NCBI GenBank assembly: GCA_037833965.1
Contig: AP031352.1
Location: 30,444,501-30,508,500 of the forward strand
Length of the DNA: 64,000 nucleotides
Source: Marchantia polymorpha subsp. ruderalis
Lineage: Eukaryota > Streptophyta > Marchantiopsida > Marchantiales > Marchantiaceae
Direction: 5' to 3'
Part shown: piece by piece, positions 47,064-57,600 of the stretch
Position numbering within the stretch: position 1 is the stretch's first letter
Layout of the letters: every line of letters starts with the position of its first letter
Made by a program: the position numbers and the translations under genes
Notes under the pieces: model-generated
Seen by the model: only the letters and a program-made list of their open reading frames with translations
What the model was told of the DNA's origin: nothing
Database searches by the model: none

Positions 47064-48958
47064 TCCACCTTATGAAAGAACAGTTTTGGAAGGCTTTCTC
47101 AGTAAGTCATTTTTCTAGATAAATTCCATCGGGAGCGCAATGATCAAGATTTTACCTGAAGAGAAAACTACCATCACTACTAGGATAGGACTATTGAAAG
47201 TTCATATGCCTGTTGTAAATGTCAATCCCACCTTTCTCACAATTTTGATACGGGCCTTGTAGAGATAGCTGTGTGTATTCCTTATCCTGAGGTCTTATCT
47301 GTGCATACCTCAGAATAAGGGTCTGCAGAGGTCATAAGTTTCATGTTGAATAAGTACATCTCACAGCTGACCTTTGGCCCCACCACTAGGATTGCATTCA
47401 ATTGATCCTTTGCTGGTGACACGGGACTTTACTGGAAATTGACTCGATTCTCTTCGCAAAGTGGAACCGTTTAATCAGTTCTATGTGTGTCTCAATCGAG
47501 CGAACTTAACCAAATACATCTTTGCAGCAGGTTTTGCTGCAAACATGTTTCTCAGAGTCCGCTTTCCAGTTTGCAAGCACCAAGTATTATCTGAATTCAA
47601 GTAATAGCCTGTCTGTTGAGCTGCCAGGTATATCTGACTTCCGTCAAATGTTTAATAATACTAACTCAAGTAAGAACAAAAATGATAGAAGGAAAATACG
47701 CAATCTGTAAAAGAGTGCAGGGCTTTACAGCGCTCTGCAATATTCCGGTCGAACTTGTGGGCAGAGTTGGAACTTCTGTTCGATGGACTTCGGCACCTTC
47801 TGCAGCCGACTCTGCCGTTGCGGCATGTTGTTGCTAATACAGTATTCTGATTGGTGAAAGAGCATTAATTGTCTTCACAATTCCAACTTCTGCCCTGTCA
47901 CTGATATTTCCCTTGATTTTGCAATACATTATTCTCCAACAAATAACGGCTTTTTTCACCCTTTGGCGTTGCTCTTGCAACAGCAACGAACACTCGGTCT
48001 GACACCTTTGGTTTCATGCAGCTCGTGAATGCTGCAAGAGATCTAGGTGTATCAGATTTGAATTCAGCATGTTTGACTAACGAAAACGTCTATCTCAATT
48101 TTGCTTGTTCATGACATGGATGGCCCGTTAACAAAAGTTACTTCTCTATAAATTTTCCTTATGTGAAAAACGGGGCAAATACTACCATCAATTAGAAGTT
48201 TCTTGCACTATGAGCCTCACTGTGCAGGGATGTAGACTAGGCATTCGTTTCAGTTATTCACACCAAAGGTGTGCATCTCTCCTGCACGAATGAAAAAATA
48301 GAAAATAAAAATGAAATATTTATATTGTATTTATCACGATGTGACATCACGTGTTTTCTTGTCACCATATACATGCACCGGGTACATATGAGAAAGAAGT
48401 CGCAAGTTGAAAAGCTTGATGCAACAAGTTGACAAATTCTAAGCCTAGATTACAATGCTACGATATGTATACAATGCGAGACGTTAGACCACGTAGTAGA
48501 TGAACTTGGAGTAGGTCTGGCATCAATGAGATATCTGCCAAGAGAGGGAAATTTGATTATCATGTAAGATGAAGCTGCGTGATGTATCAAAACATAACTC
48601 CTGTCAATCGCTTTGTACTAATTGAACCCAAACTGTAAATTTTACAAATAAGCCATTAAAGTAGGTAGAAAACAATTTCAACAATTTAAAAATGTGAAAA
48701 TTATGAAACATTCAAAAATACGTTATTAGTGACAAGAGGCCACTTGTGAAGCATAGTGTTTTACTTGCGTTACTATTGAACCTTTGAAGGTCGAGGACAC
48801 ATGCCAAGTCGGCTAAGCTTGGGAAATGGTAGACTGAATCTTTCATGTAAGTATGAAATACACTTTACAAAGAACACGATTTGACAAAAAAGTGATTCTT
48901 CTGTATGGATCGACATAAGCTTGTCTTCTTACGAAAGGACCTAAATTGGCGGACTCGA
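47064..48958. other. 3' flank of the histone-fold gene and AT-rich intergenic DNA
   Basis: Contains a 14-bp inverted repeat at 47280-47320 (one mismatch) and otherwise short frames without domains. From 48.2 to 48.9 kb it is AT-rich. Confidence 0.45.
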
Positions 48959-49147
48959 TCAAGACTGCGTCGGGCTGGTAGTCAGACCCGACTTCCCCGT
49001 GATCCCATCAATCACATCGGGTTCTGATTGAGCCCGGAGAATGTTCTCGGATCCTGTGCCGTTATAACACCTGTCCTTTATAAAGCGTTCTGCATATAAT
49101 ATTTCCTCCTCCAACATCAGAGTGGAGATCTCTTCCTTGAAGCTCAT
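48959..49147 (-). CDS. Small unidentified open frame (62 aa)
   Basis: A true ATG at 49147 opens a frame ending with TGA at 48959. It begins MSFKEEISTLMLEEEILYAE, an acidic helix-like stretch, and ends GLTTSPTQS. No family is recognised. It faces away from the plus-strand frame at 49214, with starts only 67 bp apart. It could be a short gene, a uORF-like leader or chance. Confidence 0.25.
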   Translation of the reverse strand: MSFKEEISTLMLEEEILYAERFIKDRCYNGTGSENILRAQSEPDVIDGITGKSGLTTSPTQS

Positions 49148-49213
49148 TCTTCACTAAACCCTTTGATCCACCGAGCAAGAGATGTTAAGAGCAGTGGTGT
49201 TTCGATTATAAGT

Positions 49214-49570
49214 ATGCATGAGGGGAAGAGTACACGTTTTGTCCTCTTCAGGCATCAACTCTTCTATAAGTTGCGTAGCTCAAGAACGCCCACAGGGTTT
49301 GACTTTCAAAATATCGTCCGGGGGTTTACTTGTGAAAAACGAAGGTATCCTGTTCCTCATCGGCCTAGACTCATGAACATGAGACGTACTCTAGAAGAGA
49401 AAAGTGAAGGAAAAAGTGTGGAAGAATTTTCAGCCTTAAAGTCCCAGTGTGCAGCTTTACACTTGTTAAATACAGTGCGCCCAGAAATCCAAGACTACAC
49501 CAATTTTCCGACAACGGAATATCCGACTTTCATGAAGTCGATATATTCTAGAGACTTTGACGCAGCTTGA
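49214..49570 (+). CDS. Unidentified open frame (118 aa)
   Basis: An ATG at 49214 opens a frame of 118 codons; the frame is open a further 17 codons upstream. It contains STRFVLFRHQLFYKLR, KSVEEFSALKSQCAALHLLN and ends MKSIYSRDFDAA. It has a natural amino-acid mix with an amphipathic helix in the middle, and no transmembrane segment. No family is recognised. It sits convergent to, and about 260 bp from, the TIM21 stop. A remnant of a mobile-element gene is an alternative. Confidence 0.3.
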   Translation: MHEGKSTRFVLFRHQLFYKLRSSRTPTGFDFQNIVRGFTCEKRRYPVPHRPRLMNMRRTLEEKSEGKSVEEFSALKSQCAALHLLNTVRPEIQDYTNFPTTEYPTFMKSIYSRDFDAA

Positions 49571-49821
49571 GAAGTGCGACCAATACATATGACTATCAAG
49601 CCGCAATCCATAATAATATTTACTGAGCACCTGGACTCGGACCATACAAAGACCGTGGGAAAAAGTCTCTGGACATAAGAAGTGATGTGGGCAGCAATTG
49701 GCCGTATTCATGGAACACCCTCATATGGTCTCGAAACTTGTAAAGTAGGCTCAAGTGGGCATTTGACCTTATGGAAGGTCACTCATGCCGGAATATCGAT
49801 TAGATGCAAAAAAATTGGCGA

Positions 49822-49839
49822 GCCCCTATGCGGGGCTCA
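49822..49839. repeat. GC-rich hairpin over the TIM21 stop codon
   Basis: GAGCCCC and GGGGCTC arms (7 bp) flank a 5-nt loop. On the mRNA strand the stop codon TAG lies at the loop/stem edge. Confidence 0.7.
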
Positions 49840-52682
49840 ATTTCACTTCTGGGACATATGACTCTAGCAAAAACCGTTTCGGAGTTGGATTCGTTACATC
49901 CACGATGAGATAAGTGTACTTCCAAGTCTTATCTTCAGGGTCCTTGAACATTTCACAGTACACTTTTCCTGCTCCTCCAGGCCCTCGAATGTGAAACATT
50001 ACCTGCAATGTGAAACAAATTCCATCGACTGTCAAGAATGTAGCTGAGATCTTTACTTGAGAAAAAAAATTCTGAGGGCGAGCCCCGAAACCGGTTTATC
50101 ACTGCAAAGGTTTGAAACTTGTTCGGCAGAAGCAAAAGAATGGTGGCTCACAAACCTCCACACGCTCAACTCCATCTTCATCAACCCAGGCTCGGTTTGA
50201 TATACGCTGGCGTGCCGCTCGATTTTGGCTCTCTTGACCGTAACCGGATATAGGCGACCCCAAACGCCCAGCAATCTTCATCAACCAGACCAATTAGTTA
50301 GTGGTACGGTAAAGTCAAGGTATACTGATCTGGTGTTGGCCTAGACACAAGCTAAACACAACGAATCTAAATACCCTGACAGGAGCACTGCACATGCTGA
50401 TATCTCACCTGCATATCTGTCTTCACCCTGTCCAAAGCCTTCCCGAAAACCTTGTACCTGCACGCCATCCCGAACAATCTCAAGGTTACTCTAACGCAAA
50501 ACATCAACCCTGATAAGACTTCACTGATAGATTCATCTAGAAGTGGAATAAAATTGACTGTAAATGTGTAAGATCATCGTCCAATTATCCCGAAAATTAG
50601 TAAGAGTGGGGAAGTATTTCACAAAATGAACCATATGTGCAACCGCACATGCCTACTGGAAGTCTGGATCACTCTCAAAAGCAAAAGCTCGTACTCTTTA
50701 GGTTCAAAGATAAGCTCCTTGAAGACTGCGTATGCAGCAGCTCCAGCAACTGCCAACCCAGCAAGGATGACTACACTGTAAGATGCACCTTCTGCCACAC
50801 TCACTGGTCGTTCAGGAATCTTGTCCGTTAACGTGTCGAAAGGATCTTCCTGTGTCGTGATACCACTCTCCGATCTCTGCAAACGTATGATCAGCAAATC
50901 AGATTCAGCCTGGCACCTCCCTGCAGCGGCGTGAGTTGTATGAAATTTTCAAATTCTTTCTCCGGGCTACTTCTGGATGGAAAACTAAATCGAAACTACT
51001 TTCGGATAAGTTTGTAAAGCTTGTAAAGCTTTCACTACACCTAGCGAAAGGTCAAGCTTTCTTAATTCTTGAATTTACAAGAGGAAGCAGTGAAAAAGCA
51101 GGAACGTACACACTCACCTCATGTCGTCCAGATTGTTCTCTAGCAGCAAGGGCGGATTGCGAACTGATACGGCGCACAGAAAAGGGTAGCAAGGGTGCGA
51201 GACCCTTCGCAACTGGACTAGAGAATCTGATTTGGTTTAAAAGTCTTGCTTGCTTCACGGTACTTTTCCGTATGTGCTGACCTTGATAGAATGACAGTGT
51301 CCTGCACTCTAGAACAAAACAAAGAACACGACCATCAAACCTCCGGTGGACTTATCAAATGCTGTTGCAGCACGGCGAACATAAAGTTTATAGCATGACC
51401 ACAGACGTCATACAGAAAAACAATATTTCTCGTGACATTCATGGCGCGTTAAATCTGATCAAAATATAAGGTCCTCGTGATGAGAAAATAATAAATGCAA
51501 TAAAGCAAATGATATCAGTAGTCGATATACCTCGCTACTTCAACAATGCCTAATACTCCAGTTGAAAACAGATGCATACCTTCGGGTTTCAAGATGAAGG
51601 CAGCCCTTTCGCAAGCTTTCCCTCGTACTGGCATCCAAATCTGAGAACCAAACGCACTCTCACGTCAGATATGACGGTACTTTCATGACTAGAAGCTCCC
51701 ATTAGTAAGCTCGAGATACACAAGTGCAGCATGTTATTTGACTTCGATCGATTTAGCTGCAAATTTCTAAATTTATGAGCAGAAAAGGATGATGTTACTT
51801 GAAAAGTAACATCATTCTTATGTCAAGAATACGTAAAGACATGAGCGTTATGAGGTTCCGAAGACTAGTATGGTGAACATGCAGTTCAATCAACCTCCAT
51901 TACATCTCTGCGATTCTCATTAATATCGGCAATCTCAAGTCAGTTCAGTAACGATCCAACGAAATGGATAATAAATACGACGGAGACCTTTCTCTCCTGC
52001 TGTGCTTTGGTAAGCACATTTCTCGACATCAACTCCTCGGACGTACCGGCTCTGCTGGAAAACGAGGGAAAATCAAGGGTTTAGGGGTTGGAAAAACTTA
52101 AATTCAGGATGATGATTCAATCACATATATAAGTTCACGATCAACTTACAGTAGCTTGTGCTCGCCAGTCAGAGCCTTGGCATTCATCAAATTGTGCAAA
52201 CCCCCATCACCCTTCTTCTCCTTCAACGTCTGCACTAAAATCAAGGATCCTCGCTAAGTAATGAGTAGGCTCGAGAATATGGTCCTTCACAAAGAGCGCA
52301 TTCTGACCAATCCGAATTCGAAAATATATACGTCGAAAATAAAAGGATCAGCAAGTTCCGATAGGGTTGAGAAAAAGAAAATCATTTTCATACCTGGGAT
52401 ATTCTTTCCGGAGTCACTACTTCTTTTTGCTTCTCCAACGCAAGCGATCTGGTCCTTAAACCCCTGCAACCAACAGCGTGTATATCAATCCAACCTTCAA
52501 GATCCTCAATCGAGGAAGCAAATTCAATCCGGTCACTGCACAACGAGAAGAATCTCTTCGTCACTCGGGTCACTCAACGAAGTCGATCTCGCGGTGCAAA
52601 ATGCAAAATAGGTTTTAAGAAAGACTTACGGCTGAGACCATACGGAATGCCTCTTGACGGCATTCCGCAGAGATCTGGACAT
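49826..52682 (-). CDS. TIM21: TIM21, mitochondrial inner-membrane translocase subunit
   Basis: Ten minus-strand exons (52630-52682, 52394-52463, 52150-52229, 51988-52054, 51580-51640, 51118-51281, 50695-50876, 50409-50457, 50156-50275, 49826-50002) close in phase to 340 residues. The core is unmistakable: [12 protein letters not shown], a single membrane helix (residues 199-217), [40 protein letters not shown], then [20 protein letters not shown] and KWKYTY-like [15 protein letters not shown]21 tethers TIM23 to the TOM complex and respiratory chain; its C-terminal domain lies in the intermembrane space. The N-terminus [18 protein letters not shown] is a typical basic, Ser/Arg-rich mitochondrial presequence with a good start context. 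Residues 42-165 are an extension not known to me in other plant TIM21s; the phase agreement supports it, the family does not. A 12-nt microexon (52291-52302) could also fit. Confidence 0.87.
51789..51815. repeat. Perfect inverted repeat, 12-bp arms, 3-nt loop
   Basis: ATGATGTTACTT, GAA, AAGTAACATCAT, inside a TIM21 intron. Confidence 0.95.
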
Positions 52683-54684
52683 GGTCTGAGAGCTGTTCAG
52701 TAGCACGCAAGAGTGACGAGGTTTTCAGACTTGCGATCGGATCGCTCCGACGAACGCAAAATGGGACACGCAAAATGCACTCTCGAGATGATGGCTCGAG
52801 ATTTGCAGCTCACAGGAACTCACAAATTTTTTTCATAAACTCACAAATTCGAAATGAGTCCGAGACGAGACGAGACGAGACGACGGATCTCCAATTTCTC
52901 GATGACGAAGATCGAAGGGGCTCCCAGAGTCCCAGACAGAGTCCCGGGGACAAGAGCAGTGTTCCGAACTGCGACTGCGACCTGCCCCAGCTACCGTGGT
53001 TAGGCTGTGGCCCAACCTCGTCGTGACCTGTACTTTGTACGGGAGATACATTTGAAGATTCCTCCCACTTCGATCGGCCGCTAGATGAGATCGTCATCCA
53101 TGTCATCATTGTCCTTCGGTCCCATCAGGAGACCGTCTCGTGGTCAAAGTTCTCCCCGCACTGGTTCAACTTTTCTTATTCTTTTCTGTTCCCACTCTGA
53201 TTCTGGACATTGTTTCAAGAGGAGTCTTACGGATAATCTTTGACTAAAGTAAAAATATATCGGCTGATGTCAAGCAGCTAATTAAAAAAATTTGAGCGAA
53301 ATATTTTGTCTGCTATTTCATATTACCACATTTCATGTAGATTAGGATTTATAACGCTTTCGAAATTGTAATTAATGATTATATTTTTAAAAAAATATTT
53401 ATAAACAAAGCACAAGCAAGCATCTAGAAATGTATTGATAGTGAGCTGGGCTAGGCTATAACTCCTCTCTTATAATAATTTTTCGTCATCTTTTTTTGGG
53501 CTTTTTTCGTTTGTTTCTTCACACAAGTTTTTTCTTCAAAAAGCTAAATAAATGGTGTTGCTTAAGCTTTCGGAAAAAGTTAAGGCGAGGGAAAATATTG
53601 AATCTCGAGAATATGCACATGTATTTCTTTAGCGGAGAACATGCAGACTCTAATCGTCTCCCCATCCTTTTTGAAATAATACGAGGTATATTACTGCGTG
53701 TTCAAAAGCCTTTTAGTTTACCAATATTGCAACATCCCAATGATGGGGACCAAGCCAACTTTTAATTTTCCCCTTCTGTGTATACATTTCAGTCTTTAGA
53801 TTTCTCCGCATCTCTTTCGATTGATCACCACAATAATCATGTCGTCACACGGAACGGCAAGGGAACAATTAGAAAGTCCTTAATTAATCATGCTTTCTTG
53901 AAAATACTGATGAAATGTCCAAGGTCTAAGGTTCTCAGCGATGGTACCTGAAGGAAATTATTATTTCCGCCAAGAAACAAATTTTAGACGAGGACAAAGG
54001 GAGATGGTCGACAGATGCATATATTATGAAATCGGAAGCACAATGGGAACCACGTAATCCACAATTGCGAGGTACACGAGGACTGTAGGACCGGCGGCAT
54101 GATTTGGAGCCAGGAAGAGCGAAACCGAAGGCCGAGCCACGTGGGCCGGAACGACAGCGAAACAGTCAGCAGTCCTTTTTGGGATCGTCTTCCGACAGAC
54201 CTGTTGCCTCGGGAAAGACAAAGACAGAGCATGGAGGGCCAGGTCAGCGCAAGAATGACAAGGGCTGCCGAGTTTTATCCCATTCTGACATGTACATGTA
54301 GGACTCACCGCGAGGCGCTGCCATGTCAGGCTGGGGCGAATTCCACGACGACCCCGCTCCCGGGTTCCAGTGGCGCGGCTGGCGCCCTCCTCGTTCTCTC
54401 TCTCTCTCTCTCTCGCGTCGCGCCCTGCGAGCCTCGTGCGAATACACCAACATTGAGGAAGAAGAGGACGAGGGCCATCGATCGATCGAGCGAGCGAGCG
54501 AGGAAAGAAGAGCAGCAGCAGGAGCAGTAGCGGGGACGGATTGAGAAGGTTGAAGCGAGAAAGAAAGAGGGCGCGGCGAGTCCCAGGCGCTCGCGCACCA
54601 TCGCCAAAATCGAGCGCACGAATGTGACAATCTGTGGCGCAAGAAACGGAAGGGAGCGCTTGGGGAGGACGAGGGCGGGAGAAG
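52683..54684. promoter_or_regulatory. Divergent intergenic region between TIM21 and the cereblon gene
   Basis: Two kilobases that must contain both promoters. Near TIM21 there is a (GAGAC)4-type repeat at 52860-52884 and GC-rich DNA. The middle (53.2-53.9 kb) is AT-rich. From 54.1 kb it becomes GC-rich with a (TC)10 run at 54395-54414 and GATC/GAGC runs near 54480, probably the cereblon 5' leader. No TATA box is clear on either side. Confidence 0.5.
54395..54414. repeat. (TC)10 microsatellite in the cereblon 5' region
   Basis: Twenty uninterrupted TC bases. CT-rich runs close to plant transcription starts are common. Confidence 0.95.
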
Positions 54685-57600
54685 ATGAACGAGAATCAAT
54701 CTGCGGATGCTGCCGTTTCCGTTGCTGCGGACGAGGAGGGCGCAAGGGTGGCAGGGGATGCACGAGGGCGAGAATTTGGAGCAGCGGATGCCAGAGGAGG
54801 AGGAGGAGGAGGGGAGGAATGGGTGATGGAGGAGGTAGAGGTAGAGGGAGAGGGAGAGGGAGCAGGAACGGCAGGGGATGGTGGGGAAGGACGGGGAGAG
54901 GGAGAAATGCGGAGGGCGGAGGGTGCGGAGCGAATGCAAATGCAGAGGATTCGAGAGCTGGACCTGGAGCAACTCGAAGTCGAAGAGGTTGATTCTGACG
55001 CGGATAATCTGCAGAGCGATGATTCTAGGTGTGAGTCTCTTAGCGGTTGGGCTTCGGTGCCAATGCATCGGATCCGTCGTCCTTTCTTGAACGTTCGGTT
55101 TTTCTCGAGTGAAAATCTCGTTTGGTCTGGCTCGACTCTAAACTCGTTTCTTGTCATGTCATGGCCGTTTTGATGGAAGTTGGGTCGCATGCGTCTTGTT
55201 CATTGTGGTGAATCTGTCGGCCTTGTGGGGAAAGAGTTTCCGACAAGCTGTGCATGTTGCTGTTGACAGTTGTTTGGTCTAGTTCTTATGGTTCATGGAT
55301 TGACTGTTGTGTGGATTCAGCACCAAGGAGTTTAAAATTGTTATTTCTACTATTTTTAAAGCCCCATTAAGATTCAGATTCATGGAATCATCATTATTTA
55401 TGAAACGTGCATTGCACAGCCTTATCATGCGTTACTGACGATAATCGTAACAAAGATATGTTGCTACCAGAGTTACCAATATCATCTTGCTCACCACGCA
55501 CTCCTCTAGGACTCACTATATCCAACGCAGTAGAATACCTGATATTAGAATTATAGAGAATTTAGACCCTTTAGAATTTAGACCCTACATTTCAGTCACT
55601 AACAGTGTATTTACGGCGTCGGTAATCGTCTCGTACAAAAGGGACGGACTGAGATACTCTTTAATCCCAGAACTCTTTAGAATGTGTTTTCTTGGATTGC
55701 ACTTTTTCGTCAGTCTGATGCCAATACGCATATTCTGATTGCATTGGAAGATGCACGTGAAAACCTTAAATTCAAGAATGTTTGTAAGTGAAGGCATGAT
55801 GAGAAGCATGCCTCCTTTAGTGAAGTCTTGGTAAGATATCACGGTGGTGCCTTTGTGAAACTTCACCAAACACCCTCTGGGTTCCACCTTATCCTGTTTT
55901 TTTTCAGTTGTTTAATTCTATGTTCGAAGGTTCTTCTGAAGTACTCCGTCACTTCAGGACATTTTCGCTTCTCATAGGAGGTTCTCTTGTGTATGCCTCC
56001 CTGCTTCCTCGCTTTTGAAGCACAGTCAGGTCCGGGAAAGTTTTTTTCCAGCAAAGAGACAGCCTTGGGCTACTTCGGGTGTAGAAAAGTTGCTCGGACT
56101 TGTACGGCAGGACAATGTGTTCAGTTAATTTTCGTTCAGGGCAGTAAGAGTCGTAAGGACTTCGAGGTTCACAAGACGTGGTGAAGAATGTAACAAATAG
56201 ACTCTTCTACTGAGAGAAGTAACCTACAAGGGAGTTTCTCAAAGCTCAAGCCTTTTCTTCGATATTTCATTGTGTAGAGCAATACTGCGTGAAGTGGAAA
56301 CTGACGAGCTTGTCAGGGAAGTCAAAGTCTGCTTGATGTAGATATGTATTGTAATGCCGGATCAAATTCCTGGGCTCAAATTTATGTGCAGCTTGGATGG
56401 ACGGGGCGACGGGGGAGCTGGAGCGCGTGGTGGGTTTACCTTCGACACCTCCCTAGCTTCTCTGCACACATACCTCGGCGGTGAGTCTATTTAGGAAAAG
56501 GGCGTTATGAAGTTTCGTTCTGAATGTATCTTATGAACTGTCGAGCTATTTGGTCTTTTGTCCTGACCTCGTGATCGCTTCAAAATGAAGCGGCTCCAGA
56601 TTGGCATTACGAAAGGCCGAGATCCCTTTGAGTCATCAAGTTTAGCTTTCTCACGACGACTTTTCTCACATGTATGTTTTATGAGTGATCTTGCAGAAGT
56701 GGATGATGTCGGTCAGGCCAGATCCTTCCTGAATGGCGGAGCACTTTTGACCCTGCCGATGTTCTATCTGGAAGGTGATAACGTTCAAAACATCCTTATC
56801 GATCCAGATCTATGATACGAAATCTGTTGCTTTCATCCCCACTTTTTGTCCATGAGTAATCTCCTCTGATGTTGCTGACGTCATTGAATAACCTCTACAG
56901 GGATTGTACTCTTCCCGGAAGACACGCTGCCTTTACGAGTGTTGCAGCCTCGCTTCAAGGCAGCTGTTGAGCGCGCTATGCGACAGACTGATGCCCCGTG
57001 CACTCTTGGAGTGGTATGGTAACATGCTATATCAAAACTTTTTTCTTCTTGTCTCAGGGTTTTCTTGTAGACTGTGTGCGCAACACATTCCCTTATTATG
57101 TAATCTCATGAAGACTGCATTGATGAAATCACATGTCAATAACGAATGCAAATCAGTAAGTCCTTGATTTTTGTCGATCAATTCAAGACTTGGTAGTCTG
57201 CAAAAGGTGAAAGTGCTTTTTTACCAGAATTGTAGTTTCTCCTAGTTTTTGGTGGCTTAGCATGATAGAACTATGTAGTCGCGTACTGCTCAAGTCCCCT
57301 TTATTATCAAGCAGCTTTTGATGGTGTATATCTACATCTATGGACTTTTCCGTCTTGGAAGGCTGCGTGTTGACTAAGTATGAAATATATGCTCAAACAG
57401 ATTCACGTGAGAGCCAGGATGCGAGGGAGTGGCGTGCACATGGCATCTGTGGGAACAACAGCAGAGGTTTGTTTGTGACACCTGATTCAGCAATGATTGA
57501 TATCTATAATGTCTGTCAGTGTAATAGCAAGGTGCCTGCTGAAGCCTTGAGGTTCTTGCCGTATCCAGATTTTGGTGCTAGATGGTGACATAGACGATTG

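Noticed and set aside
54634..54684. Upstream in-frame start for cereblon
   Set aside because: The codon at 54634 is GTG; the first ATG in frame is 54685, with a purine at -3.
54244..55068. 274-codon minus-strand frame over the cereblon start
   Set aside because: Ser/Pro/Leu-rich shadow of the GA-rich coding and leader sequence of the cereblon gene.
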